The translations under genes were made by a program, and so were the position numbers. Source: Mycolicibacterium sp. (lineage in GTDB: Bacteria > Actinomycetota > Actinomycetes > Mycobacteriales > Mycobacteriaceae). Taken from it: 64,000 bases of DNA. Shown here one piece after another: positions 32,514 through 43,918 of this stretch; positions within the stretch are counted from its first letter, which is position 1, and every line of letters starts with the position of its first letter. Under the pieces are notes generated by a model. It did no database searches and had not been told where the DNA came from. It worked only from the letters and a program-made list of their open reading frames with translations. The stretch covers positions 401,011-465,010 of the forward strand of contig JACJWN010000004.1 of the NCBI GenBank assembly GCA_020637165.1, in the 5' to 3' direction.

Positions 32514-32744
32514 GCTCCACCCCTTCATCACCCGCTCGCCCGAGTGGCGAACGGGCGTCAGCCTAGAGTGTGCTGGAGGATGCTGTCGAGTCAGTTATTT
32601 CGTTTGCTAGCAAATTTCATGTGGAAGCGCTGTACAGAATCGCGCAACCCCCGGATTCCCGACCCTGCCGACCCGTTTCGCCAGCAGCGCCTACCATCGG
32701 GTCATAGTGTGATTCCCGACACTTTCGGCCCCGAGGAGGCCCCT
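32514..32744. other. Divergent gap and probable rearrangement junction between the ESX-2 block and the Rv0250c block
   Basis: This 231-bp gap separates PE36 (minus) from the Rv0250c homologue (plus). It is where eccC2 and eccB2 should begin if the locus followed the M. tuberculosis order. The stretch 32590-32640 is visibly richer in A and T than its surroundings and contains a perfect 12-bp palindrome, TTTGCTAGCAAA (32603-32614). I see no remnant of eccC or eccB in any frame and no insertion sequence. Promoters for both divergent genes must lie here, but no clear pair of boxes stands out. Confidence 0.6.
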
Positions 32745-33041
32745 ATGCCCAAAGCCGCTGAACTCGCCGAACTGCACCATCTGATCGGAAACATGCGCCG
32801 CTGCGTGACCGCGCTGCAGGATCGCTACGGCGATGCACCGGCGATGCGCCGGGTGATGATCGACACCGACCGCATCCTCGGTGACCTGGAAATTCTCGAG
32901 ATGGACGCCGGCGAACTCGAGCACGCCGCGCACATCGTGGTGGCCACCGGCGAGAAGGTCCAGGTGCCCGACACCCCCTACGACCGCGAGTTCTGGCGGG
33001 GCATCGACGACGAGGGCGTAGGCGGGCGCAACCGCGACTGA
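32745..33041 (+). CDS. Small conserved protein upstream of sdhCAB (Rv0250c homologue)
   Basis: Ninety-eight-residue soluble protein, rich in charged residues and probably helical in its first half (AELAELHHLIGNMRRCVTAL). A conserved C-terminus follows (YDREFWRGIDDEGVGG), recognisable from Rv0250c. The ATG at 32745 has GAGGAGG at ideal spacing. It lies 69 bp before the succinate dehydrogenase genes on the same strand. A type F succinate dehydrogenase (Sdh1) with an additional small subunit, SdhF, is known from M. smegmatis; this gene is a candidate for that subunit or an assembly factor, but I cannot confirm either. Confidence 0.8.
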   Translation: MPKAAELAELHHLIGNMRRCVTALQDRYGDAPAMRRVMIDTDRILGDLEILEMDAGELEHAAHIVVATGEKVQVPDTPYDREFWRGIDDEGVGGRNRD

Positions 33042-33110
33042 CCCGACTTTAGAAACGGGTCCGCGTCTGAGTAGTGTTCCCTGCAGTTGACTCGAAGGGG
33101 ATCACTGCAG

Positions 33111-33929
33111 ATGAGCGCACCCACAGCCAATCGTCCCGCCACCGGTGTCTTCTCACCCGGTCGGGCGCAGATTCCACAACGGACGCTGCGCACGGACAAT
33201 TGGCTGCGATCGCCCATCCTCGTCGACCTCGGTTTCGCCGCGTTCGTCATCTACGCGACGGTCCGGGCGTTCCAGCAGAACAACTTCTTCGTCGAGAAGT
33301 ACCACTACCTCACCCCTTTCTACTCGCCGTGTATCAGCAAGGGTTGCGGAGCGGCCAGCGAGTTCTGGCCGCAGCTGCTGCCCGACGTCTGGTGGCTTCC
33401 CTACGCGGCGCTGTCACTGCCGTTCCTACTGCTTTTCCGACTGACCTGCTACTACTATCGCGGCGCCTACTACCGGTCGGTCTGGCAAGCTCCGACGGCC
33501 TGCGCGGTGGCCGAGCCGCACGCCACCTACACCGGTGAGACCCGGCTCCCGCTGATCATCCAGAACAGCCACCGGTACTTCTTCTACATCGCGGCCATCA
33601 TCTCGGTGATCAACACCTACGACGCGATCAAGGCGTTCCACTCGCCGTCCGGCTTCGGCCTGGGACTGGGCAACCTGATCCTGGTGGGCAACGTCATCCT
33701 GCTGTGGATCTACACGCTGAGCTGCCACTCCTGCCGGCACGTGACCGGCGGACGGCTCAAACACTTCTCCAAGCACCCGGTCCGGTACTGGATCTGGACG
33801 CAGGTCAGCGCGATCAACACCCGGCACAAGATGTTCGCGTGGATCACCCTCGGCTCGCTGATGCTCACCGATTTCTACATCATGCTCGTCGCCAGTGGCA
33901 CCATCTCCGACCTGAGATTCATTGGCTGA
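33111..33929 (+). CDS. sdhC: Succinate dehydrogenase 1 membrane anchor (Rv0249c homologue)
   Basis: Membrane subunit that anchors SdhAB and carries electrons to menaquinone. The 272 residues contain about five membrane segments (from ILVDLGFAAFVIYATV to TLGSLMLTDFYIML). There are two Cys-rich sites, PCISKGC and SCHSCRH. The second, with two Cys and two His, is a plausible ligand set for the Rieske-type cluster reported in mycobacterial Sdh1. The start is the ATG at 33111 with AAGGGG upstream. It is followed by sdhA after 38 bp. Confidence 0.88.
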   Translation: MSAPTANRPATGVFSPGRAQIPQRTLRTDNWLRSPILVDLGFAAFVIYATVRAFQQNNFFVEKYHYLTPFYSPCISKGCGAASEFWPQLLPDVWWLPYAALSLPFLLLFRLTCYYYRGAYYRSVWQAPTACAVAEPHATYTGETRLPLIIQNSHRYFFYIAAIISVINTYDAIKAFHSPSGFGLGLGNLILVGNVILLWIYTLSCHSCRHVTGGRLKHFSKHPVRYWIWTQVSAINTRHKMFAWITLGSLMLTDFYIMLVASGTISDLRFIG

Positions 33930-33967
33930 CCTGGTTTTACCGATAGTTGCAGTGAGGACGAGAAGTT

Positions 33968-35884
33968 ATGGTTGAAGTCGAACGGCATTCGTACGACGTT
34001 GTCGTGATCGGTGCCGGGGGCTCGGGGCTGCGCGCGGTGATCGAGGCTCGTCAGCGCGGGCTACGGGTGGCGGTGGTGAGCAAGTCGTTGTTCGGCAAGG
34101 CGCACACCGTGATGGCCGAGGGTGGCTGCGCGGCCGCGATGGGCAACGCCAACTCCAAGGACAGCTGGCAGGTGCACTTCGCCGACACGATGCGCGGCGG
34201 CAAATTCCTCAACAACTGGCGAATGGCCGAGCTGCACGCCCAGGAGGCACCCGAGCGGGTGTGGGAGCTGGAGACTTACGGCGCGCTGTTCGACCGGACC
34301 AAGGACGGCCGGATCAGCCAGCGCAACTTCGGCGGCCACACCTACCCGCGGCTGGCTCACGTCGGCGACCGCACCGGCCTGGAGATCATCCGCACCCTGC
34401 AGCAGAAGATCGTCTCGCTGCAGCAGGAAGACAAGGCCGAACTGGGTGACTACGAGGCCCGGATCAAGGTCTTCGCCGAATGCTCGATTACCGAGTTGAT
34501 CACCGAGGGAGGCCGGATCGCCGGGGCGTTCGGCTACTGGCGCGAGACCGGCAAGTTCATCCTCTTCGAGGCGCCGGCGATCGTGCTGGCCACCGGCGGC
34601 ATCGGCAAGTCGTTCAAGGTGTCGTCGAACTCCTGGGAGTACACCGGCGACGGCCACGCGCTGGCGATGCGGGCCGGGTCCTCGCTGATCAACATGGAGT
34701 TCATCCAGTTTCACCCGACCGGAATGGTCTGGCCGCTGTCGGTGAAGGGCATCCTGGTCACCGAGGGCGTGCGCGGCGACGGCGGGGTTCTGAAGAACTC
34801 CGAGGGCAAGCGGTTCATGTTCGACTACATCCCCTCAGTGTTCAAGGGTCAGTACGCCGAGACCGAGGAGGAGGCCGACCAGTGGCTCAAGGACAACGAC
34901 TCGGCTCGGCGCACCCCTGACCTGCTGCCCCGCGACGAGGTCGCCCGGGCGATCAACACCGAGGTCAAGGCCGGCCGGGGCACCCCCCACGGCGGCGTTT
35001 ACCTCGATATCGCGTCGCGGATGACCCCTGAGGAGATCAAGCGGCGGCTGCCCTCGATGTACCACCAATTCCTCGAACTGGCCGAGGTCGACATCACCAA
35101 GGACGAGATGGAGGTCGGACCGACCTGCCATTACGTGATGGGCGGCATCGAGGTCGATCCCGATACCGGGGCGGCGGCCACCCCCGGCCTGTTCGCCGCC
35201 GGCGAATGCGCCGGCGGTATGCACGGCTCCAACCGCCTGGGCGGAAACTCGCTGTCCGACCTGCTGGTATTCGGCCGGCGCGCCGGACTCGGCGCCGCGG
35301 ACTACGTTCGCGGTCTGTCGAACCGGCCCACGGTGTCCGAAGCGGCGGTCGAGGAGGCCGCCGGGATCGCGCTGGCTCCGTTCAAGGGGCCGGAGGGCCG
35401 CGAGAAGCCGGAGAACCCCTACGCGCTGCACGCGGAGTTGCAGCAGACGATGAACGACCTCGTCGGGATCATCCGCACCGGCGGGGAGATGCAGGAGGCG
35501 CTGGACCGGATCGAGGAACTGAAGGTCCGCTTCCGCAACATCGAGTCCGACGGACGCCGCGAGTTCAACCCGGGCTGGCACCTTGCCATGGACATGCGCA
35601 ACATGCTCCTGGTCAGCGAATGTGTGGCGAAGTCCGCGCTGGCGCGCACTGAGAGCCGCGGCGGCCACACCCGCGACGACTTCCCGCAGATGGACTCGCA
35701 CTGGCGCCGCTCGCTGGTGGTGTGCCGCTCGGCCGGCGACGATCCGGTGATGCCGGAGGTCCGCGTCACCCCCGAACAGCAGCCCCCGATGCGTGAGGAT
35801 CTGCTCGAACTGTTCGACATCGAGGAACTCGGCAAGTACTTCACCGACGAGGAGCTTGCGCAACACCCGGGACGGAGGGGCTAG
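33968..35884 (+). CDS. sdhA: Succinate dehydrogenase 1 flavoprotein subunit
   Basis: Oxidises succinate to fumarate and passes electrons to SdhB. The 638 residues show the FAD-binding GAGGSGLRA motif (residues 15-23), His46 in AHTVMAEGG for covalent FAD attachment, the substrate segment QFHPTGMV, and a late HGSNRLGGNSL loop. Length and sequence style match Rv0248c rather than the Sdh2 paralogue. The stop codon directly abuts the sdhB start, so translation is coupled. Confidence 0.95.
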   Translation: MVEVERHSYDVVVIGAGGSGLRAVIEARQRGLRVAVVSKSLFGKAHTVMAEGGCAAAMGNANSKDSWQVHFADTMRGGKFLNNWRMAELHAQEAPERVWELETYGALFDRTKDGRISQRNFGGHTYPRLAHVGDRTGLEIIRTLQQKIVSLQQEDKAELGDYEARIKVFAECSITELITEGGRIAGAFGYWRETGKFILFEAPAIVLATGGIGKSFKVSSNSWEYTGDGHALAMRAGSSLINMEFIQFHPTGMVWPLSVKGILVTEGVRGDGGVLKNSEGKRFMFDYIPSVFKGQYAETEEEADQWLKDNDSARRTPDLLPRDEVARAINTEVKAGRGTPHGGVYLDIASRMTPEEIKRRLPSMYHQFLELAEVDITKDEMEVGPTCHYVMGGIEVDPDTGAAATPGLFAAGECAGGMHGSNRLGGNSLSDLLVFGRRAGLGAADYVRGLSNRPTVSEAAVEEAAGIALAPFKGPEGREKPENPYALHAELQQTMNDLVGIIRTGGEMQEALDRIEELKVRFRNIESDGRREFNPGWHLAMDMRNMLLVSECVAKSALARTESRGGHTRDDFPQMDSHWRRSLVVCRSAGDDPVMPEVRVTPEQQPPMREDLLELFDIEELGKYFTDEELAQHPGRRG

Positions 35885-36634
35885 ATGAGCTACCAGGCAA
35901 ACCTGCGGGTGTGGCGCGGCGACGACGAGGGCGGCGGGCTGCACGATTTCACCGTCGCGGTCAACGAGGGCGAGGTCGTCCTCGACATCATTCACCGGCT
36001 GCAGGCCGAGCAGGCCCCGGACCTCGCGGTGCGGTGGAATTGCAAGGCCGGCAAGTGCGGTTCCTGTTCGGCGGAGATCAACGGCCGACCGCGGCTCATG
36101 TGTATGACCCGGATGTCGACCTTCGACCCCGCCGAGACCGTCACGATCACTCCTTTGCGCACCTTCCCGGTGATCCGCGATCTGGTCACCGATGTGTCCT
36201 TCAACTACGAGAAGGCCCGCGAGATCCCTTCGTTCGCACCGCCGAAGGATCTCCAGGCCGGCGAGTACCGGATGGCCCAGATCGACGTGGAACGCTCCCA
36301 AGAGTTCCGCAAGTGCATCGAATGCTTCCTCTGCCAGAACGTCTGCCACGTGGTGCGTGACCACGAGGAGAACAAGAAGGCCTTCGCCGGCCCGCGTTTC
36401 CTGATGCGCACCGCCGAGCTGGACATGCACCCGCTGGACACCCTGGACCGCAAGGACATGGCCCAGGAGGAATTCGGCCTCGGTTACTGCAACATCACCA
36501 AGTGCTGCACCGAGGTGTGCCCCGAGCACATCAAGATCACCGACAACGCCCTGATCCCGATGAAAGAACGGGTTGTCGACCGCAAGTACGACCCGGTGGT
36601 CTGGCTCGGCAACAAGCTGTTCAAGCGAAAGTAG
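35885..36634 (+). CDS. sdhB: Succinate dehydrogenase 1 iron-sulfur subunit
   Basis: Carries electrons from SdhA to the membrane anchor. The 249 residues contain a [2Fe-2S] site (Cys53, Cys58, Cys61, Cys73) and two further cluster sites: Cys144/147/150 with Cys212, and Cys154 with Cys202/207 or 208. These give the usual 2Fe-2S, 4Fe-4S, 3Fe-4S series. It begins on the base after the sdhA stop. It corresponds to Rv0247c and ends the operon. The 71 bp to the convergent flavin reductase gene contain no strong hairpin. Confidence 0.95.
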   Translation: MSYQANLRVWRGDDEGGGLHDFTVAVNEGEVVLDIIHRLQAEQAPDLAVRWNCKAGKCGSCSAEINGRPRLMCMTRMSTFDPAETVTITPLRTFPVIRDLVTDVSFNYEKAREIPSFAPPKDLQAGEYRMAQIDVERSQEFRKCIECFLCQNVCHVVRDHEENKKAFAGPRFLMRTAELDMHPLDTLDRKDMAQEEFGLGYCNITKCCTEVCPEHIKITDNALIPMKERVVDRKYDPVVWLGNKLFKRK

Positions 36635-36705
36635 ACCCGCCCGGCGCGCCCGCGGAGAAGCTACAACGGTTGGTCGGTTTGAGAGCGCGTGCTCCGCTGG
36701 GGCGA

Positions 36706-38971
<2,266 letters not shown>

Positions 38972-38982
38972 CTGACCTGCTG

Positions 38983-39618
38983 ATGTGGATCACCCTGCTG
39001 GTGATGGCCGTCGCGGTGAGTCTGGAGCCGTTTCGGATCGGGATGTCGGTGGTGATGCTCAACCGTCCGCGCCCGCACCTGCAACTGGCGGCATTTCTGT
39101 GTGGTGGTTTTCTGATGGGCTTGGCGGTCGGCACTGTGGTGTTGTTCGCCCTCGGGTCCAGACTGCCGGCATCCACGCATTTCACCCTTCCCAAGGTGCA
39201 GATCGTCATCGGCGGGCTGGCCCTGCTGGCCGCTGCGGTTGTCGCCACCACCAACGCCGGCAACCACGCCCCACCGTCATGGCTGGCCCGACTGCTCGGC
39301 GGGCAGTCCTTGTGGGTCGCAGGTACCGCGGGCCTCGGCATCGCGCTGCCGTCGGTCGACTACCTGGCGGCGCTGGCGGTCATCGCCGCCGGCGCGACCA
39401 CACCCGCGACCCGGATGTCGGCGCTACTGGTATTCAATGTTGTGGCCTTCGCCCCGGTGGAAGTCCCACTGCTGGCCTACCTGGTTGCCCCGGATCGGAC
39501 GCTCGCAGCGATGACCAGGCTGCACCGCTGGATTCGCGCGCGCCAACGACGCGAGGTCGCCGGGTTGCTGGCGGTGGTGGGCGGCGTATTGGTGACTGCC
39601 GGGGTGCTGGGGTCGTGA
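38983..39618 (+). CDS. GAP-family integral membrane protein (Sap-like)
   Basis: Polytopic membrane protein of the GAP/Sap family, whose known members help move glycopeptidolipids or sulfolipids to the surface together with MmpL transporters. The 211 residues begin MWITLLVMAVAVSLEPFRIG, the conserved opening, followed by MLNRPRPHLQLAAFLCGGF. About six hydrophobic segments are visible. The ATG at 38983 is preferred; there is no strong ribosome-binding site, and translation is probably coupled to the FAAL gene 11 bp upstream. Its role in this lipid pathway is inferred from position. Confidence 0.78.
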   Translation: MWITLLVMAVAVSLEPFRIGMSVVMLNRPRPHLQLAAFLCGGFLMGLAVGTVVLFALGSRLPASTHFTLPKVQIVIGGLALLAAAVVATTNAGNHAPPSWLARLLGGQSLWVAGTAGLGIALPSVDYLAALAVIAAGATTPATRMSALLVFNVVAFAPVEVPLLAYLVAPDRTLAAMTRLHRWIRARQRREVAGLLAVVGGVLVTAGVLGS

Positions 39619-39659
39619 AGCCGCTCATTGCACTGAGCGATCCACCGTACCGAGCGTCG

Positions 39660-40871
39660 TCAGCCTGGGGCCTCGGCAGCCAAGGGTGGAGGAGGAGGAG
39701 CACCGGCGCTGTCGTCCGCCGAGCCGAAACTACCAAGAAGAGCCAGCATCTGCGAGAACGGGTCGTCACCGACCTGATCTCCATAGGTCGCCTTCGATGC
39801 CGGCGCGGTCACCGCGGCCGGATCGTAGCCGTTGACCGGATCCACGGTGATCGGCGCGGTGGCGGGGTCGTCGTTGCGCGAGTAACCGGCGTCGACCATC
39901 GGCTGAAGGATGGCGTCGAGCCGGTTGAGGGTGTCTTCGTCCACCCCGAGGTATTTGAACGGCATCACCAGCGGAAGGTGCTGCTCGGGGATCATGAACG
40001 TCGTCGTCCTGCCGCCGCGGGAGTTGACCGTCGTCCGGATATTGCGCGCCGGAACATTCCTAGGATTGGTGAACGCCACGGCTGTGTGTCCCGTCGCCAG
40101 ACCGGCGATCGAGTTGAGCAGCGACATCCAATTGTCGGTCCGATCCGGCCAGTCGGCGATGCTGTCATAGGCGGAGACGAACGAGTAGGTGTCGTACTGG
40201 CTTTCCACCGGAGCGGGAATCCGGAAGTCCATCGACGGTACGACATCGCCCACCGCGAAATTCTGCCTCAGCCAACCGTCACCGAAGGCGTGCTGCCCGA
40301 TCGGGTCACCGTAGACCGCGAAGGACAGCTCGTCCGTGGGCGGAGCGTTGGGATCGGCGGCTAGCCGAGCCTGCACGGCGTTGACCACCATCGCCCCCTC
40401 CGACAGGCCGAGCACCGTACCTGGACCGTCCCGATTCACCGTCTCGATGACGTTGCCGGCCCCCTGGTCCACCGACTCCCCGATGCTCGGGCCGTTCAGT
40501 CCCAGCCCCGGAAGTGCCCGATCGATGCCGGGGAAGAGGCGCTCAAAGGTGTAGCCCTGGACCTGGCCGGCCCAGTAGTCCACCTTCTGGCGCTGCAGAT
40601 CCGGAAACCATTGCGCACCCGTCATGCGGATGTACTCGTCATACGGAATCCCTGGAACATGGGCGCCGCCCAGCCCGTACCCCCGTGGGGGCGTGCCTTC
40701 CAGAGTGGTCGCGGTGCCTCCCGAAGAAAAATCGGGGAGCGAGAAGAAAGGAGCCGAGCCGTCCGGCGACGGGGGGTTCGGCGAGTCGTCGGCGGCGGCG
40801 ACGCCGCCGGACACCCCCAACAACGCTGCAATGCCGACCAGAGCGGCCACCGTCGCGCACAACTTCCTCAT
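39660..40871 (-). CDS. PE-PPE-domain serine hydrolase/acyltransferase of the TPP-type locus
   Basis: Exported alpha/beta hydrolase of the PE-PPE domain family, related to the Chp acyltransferases that finish acylation of trehalose lipids outside the membrane. The 403 residues begin with a clear signal peptide ([19 protein letters not shown], cleavage near VAAADD). The nucleophile is Ser157 in LGLSEGAM. The C-terminal tail is Ala/Pro-rich. Despite the domain name it has no N-terminal PE motif. The ATG at 40871 overlaps the mmpL10 stop (ATGA), which couples the transporter to the enzyme expected to act on its cargo. It corresponds to the 'PE' gene of known TPP loci. Confidence 0.88.
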   Translation of the reverse strand: MRKLCATVAALVGIAALLGVSGGVAAADDSPNPPSPDGSAPFFSLPDFSSGGTATTLEGTPPRGYGLGGAHVPGIPYDEYIRMTGAQWFPDLQRQKVDYWAGQVQGYTFERLFPGIDRALPGLGLNGPSIGESVDQGAGNVIETVNRDGPGTVLGLSEGAMVVNAVQARLAADPNAPPTDELSFAVYGDPIGQHAFGDGWLRQNFAVGDVVPSMDFRIPAPVESQYDTYSFVSAYDSIADWPDRTDNWMSLLNSIAGLATGHTAVAFTNPRNVPARNIRTTVNSRGGRTTTFMIPEQHLPLVMPFKYLGVDEDTLNRLDAILQPMVDAGYSRNDDPATAPITVDPVNGYDPAAVTAPASKATYGDQVGDDPFSQMLALLGSFGSADDSAGAPPPPPLAAEAPG

Positions 40872-43843
40872 GCCTGCGCCCTCCCCCGGGTTGTCAGCCT
40901 CGACGGCCACCAATTGGTCCTGCCCATCAGGGTAGCGATCGCCGGCACCAAGACGGTCCGCACCAGGAACGTGTCCAGCAGGATCCCGGCGCCGATGACG
41001 AAGCCGCCTTGCACGACGGTGCCGATGCTGGAGAACAACAGGCCCCACATGGACGCGGCGAAAATCAACCCCGCGGCCGTGATGACCCCACCCGTAGAGG
41101 ACAGCGTCCGGATGACACCGAAGCGAGTGCTGCGCGGAGACTCGTCACGCAACCGCGAAGCGAACAACAGGTTGTAATCGGCCCCGACCGCGACCAGCAC
41201 AACAAACGCCAGAGGCGGCACAGTCCAGTGCAGCGGCTGGTGCAGCCCGTACTGGAACGCCAGAACACCGATCCCGAGTGCACCAAAGTATGAAATCACC
41301 ACGGAGCCAACCAGATAGAGCGGTGCGACGATGGCCCGCAGCAGGATCATCAGGGTGATCAGGACGACGACGACGGTCGCGGCGACGATGAATCGGATGT
41401 CCTCGCGGTAGTAGTCACGGGTATCACGCAGGGCGGCAGGATATCCGCCGATCGTGATCGTGGCGTCCTGCAGCGTTGTGTTGGGCTGGGCAGCCCGGGC
41501 GGTGTCCAGGATGTCATTGACCTGGTCCATCGCCGCGGGGCTGAAGGGATCGAGCCCGGTGAATACCAAATAGCGTGCCCAGTGACCGTTCGGCGATAGG
41601 AACGTCTTGGTGGCCGCGCGGAAATCGGCCGTCCCGAGTACCTCCGGCGGAATGTTGAAACCCGCCATCGAGGAACCCGCCGCATCTTCCTGCATCGCCA
41701 GCAGGAAAGCCGCCGCCTGATCGAGTCCGGTGCGCATGGTCTCGATCTGCCGGACGACCTGATCCACACCGGCCGCCACCTCCTTGCTTCCGGCGGCGGC
41801 GCGATCGGCTTGGGCCTGGAAGTCATTCATCGCGCTCTGCGCACCGGCCGGGGTGTCAAGACCCATGGAGCGCATGACCGCCGTCAGCTTCGCGTAGGAA
41901 TCCCTGATCTGGCTCAGGGTTGCGCTGAGAGACTGGGTGTCCTGAAGCGATTTCAGCTGTCCGGCAAGATCATTGATCTCGTCGATCGCTCCCTGGTTGC
42001 GCGCGTCGACCAGACTCTGGAAATGCCCCCGGGTCTCGGCGCAGGAGGGGTTGAGGTCGCAGACGACGTTGCCGTGCAGCGCCGCGAGCACCGGGCCCAC
42101 CCAACCGATGAGGTTGCGGCCGGCCTCGTAACTGATGCCCATCGAGGTGCCCAGTTCGTTGATCGCCTGTACGAGTTTTGCCGCGAGCTCGACATTCTTC
42201 ACCAGGTTGTCGCCGCTGTACGCGAGCTTCAGGGCGGTGAACGCGTTGACCATGCCCTCGATGTTGGTGGCGAGATCGCTGACCTCGAAGCGGACGTCGC
42301 CCAGTCCGAGTGCCAGGGTGTTGGCCCCCTCGGAGAGCCGGTTCAGACCGTCCATGTTGTCGTTGATCGTCGCCGAACCCTCGCTGAGCCGATCCCCGAC
42401 GATGCCCGCCTGATAGGTGGCCCGGAACTCCTTGGGCACCTCGCCCAGCGGCCTGGTGACACCGTTGACCATCGCGATATCCGGCAACTGGCTGATGCGT
42501 TCGGCCATCTGCTCCATGTCAGCCAGCGCCCGCGGGGTCCTCAGGTTGCGGGGCGAGTGAATCAGTACATAGGACGGTACGAACTGGTTGATCTGGAAGT
42601 GGCGCTCCAGTGCCGCGTATCCGACCGAACTCGGGTCCGTCCGCTGCACGGCCTTGCGGTCGTCGTAGTTGTATCGCGCCAGGCCGACGCTGCCCGCGAG
42701 GAGCAGTAGGACAAGCAGACTGCTTACCAGATAGGTACGTGGCCGGTGCACGATCCGGATGCCCGAGCGGCGCCAGAAGCCGGCGGTGAGTTCGCGACGC
42801 GGCGTGATCCAGCCCCACCGGCCAATGACCACGAGGATGGCCGGCAGGAGCGTCAGCGCAGCCAGGAATGCCACGCCGACACCCACCGCCGAGGACACGC
42901 CCACCGTGGAGAACACGCCCATCTTGGCAAAACTGATCGCCAAAAAGGTGAGCCCTATGGTCGCCGCGGACGCGGTGATGACCTTGCCCACCGAACCGAG
43001 GGCCTGACGGACCGCCTCGTCGGAACTGTCGCCGCGCCGCACGTAATCGTGGTAGCGGCTGATGAGGAATACGGCGTAGTCGGTTCCGGCGCCGGCAATC
43101 ATCGCGCTCAGCAGGATGATGGCCTGGTTCGAGACCCCCAGGCCGGTCGCGGCGGACAGGCCCGCGACGGCGGACTGCGCGATCACCAGCGACATGCCGA
43201 TCCCAATCAACGGCACCAGCATGGTGATCGGGTTGCGGTAGACCACCAGCAGCACCACCAGCACCAGAACCCCGATCGCGATCTCGATCGGCCTGCGGTC
43301 GCGCTCACCGGCCACCGTGAGGTCGGCAACCGTCGACGCGGGTCCCGTCAGGTACACCTGGAGCGGGGTCGCGGCCGTCTTCTCGGCGATGATCTCCGAC
43401 ACCCGCTGGAATGACGCGTAGGACTGCGGTGTGCCCAACGCACCCGCCAGTCCCACCGGAATCACCCAGGCCTTGCCGTCCTTGCTGGTCAAGAACGGAC
43501 GCAGAGCGGGAGTTTCGATGAAGTCCTGCAGCATCACCACGTCGGGGTCCTCACGCAACGCGTCGACCACGTTGCGGTAGGCCGGCTCGTCGCCCCGGTC
43601 GAGTCCGCGATCATCAACGAGGACCACGAGCAGCAGATCGTCGGTTCCAGTCTCCTGGAAACCCTTGGTCATCTCCTGCGCGGCGACACTGGACGGCGCG
43701 TCGGCGGGCAGCATGGCCAGCGGATTCTTCTGGGCCATCTCGCCCAGGCTCGGGAACGTCTGCGGTAGCGCCACCGCCAGCGCCGCCCAGACCAGGATGA
43801 CGAAGAAGGGCCACCGCACGACGAACCGTGCCAGCCGTCCCAT
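40868..43843 (-). CDS. mmpL10: MmpL10-type RND lipid transporter of the TPP-type locus
   Basis: RND-family transporter that carries the lipid precursor across the inner membrane using the proton gradient. The 991 residues show the RND plan: one membrane segment, a periplasmic domain, five to six segments, a second large periplasmic domain (about 410-740) with coiled-coil-like stretches, then the final segments. Both proton-relay Asp-Tyr pairs are present ([26 protein letters not shown]). I chose the ATG at 43843 ([14 protein letters not shown]); the frame is open 11 codons further. The MmpL10 name follows from neighbours papA3 and the PE-PPE gene; MmpL8 is the sulfolipid counterpart. Confidence 0.9.
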   Translation of the reverse strand: MGRLARFVVRWPFFVILVWAALAVALPQTFPSLGEMAQKNPLAMLPADAPSSVAAQEMTKGFQETGTDDLLLVVLVDDRGLDRGDEPAYRNVVDALREDPDVVMLQDFIETPALRPFLTSKDGKAWVIPVGLAGALGTPQSYASFQRVSEIIAEKTAATPLQVYLTGPASTVADLTVAGERDRRPIEIAIGVLVLVVLLVVYRNPITMLVPLIGIGMSLVIAQSAVAGLSAATGLGVSNQAIILLSAMIAGAGTDYAVFLISRYHDYVRRGDSSDEAVRQALGSVGKVITASAATIGLTFLAISFAKMGVFSTVGVSSAVGVGVAFLAALTLLPAILVVIGRWGWITPRRELTAGFWRRSGIRIVHRPRTYLVSSLLVLLLLAGSVGLARYNYDDRKAVQRTDPSSVGYAALERHFQINQFVPSYVLIHSPRNLRTPRALADMEQMAERISQLPDIAMVNGVTRPLGEVPKEFRATYQAGIVGDRLSEGSATINDNMDGLNRLSEGANTLALGLGDVRFEVSDLATNIEGMVNAFTALKLAYSGDNLVKNVELAAKLVQAINELGTSMGISYEAGRNLIGWVGPVLAALHGNVVCDLNPSCAETRGHFQSLVDARNQGAIDEINDLAGQLKSLQDTQSLSATLSQIRDSYAKLTAVMRSMGLDTPAGAQSAMNDFQAQADRAAAGSKEVAAGVDQVVRQIETMRTGLDQAAAFLLAMQEDAAGSSMAGFNIPPEVLGTADFRAATKTFLSPNGHWARYLVFTGLDPFSPAAMDQVNDILDTARAAQPNTTLQDATITIGGYPAALRDTRDYYREDIRFIVAATVVVVLITLMILLRAIVAPLYLVGSVVISYFGALGIGVLAFQYGLHQPLHWTVPPLAFVVLVAVGADYNLLFASRLRDESPRSTRFGVIRTLSSTGGVITAAGLIFAASMWGLLFSSIGTVVQGGFVIGAGILLDTFLVRTVLVPAIATLMGRTNWWPSRLTTRGRAQA

Positions 43844-43918
43844 CACACTCGTACCCCCGACTCCGGTACGGACCAACCTCTGGCGTTCACGAGTCAGGTC
43901 GGCCTAAACGGCGCCGGC

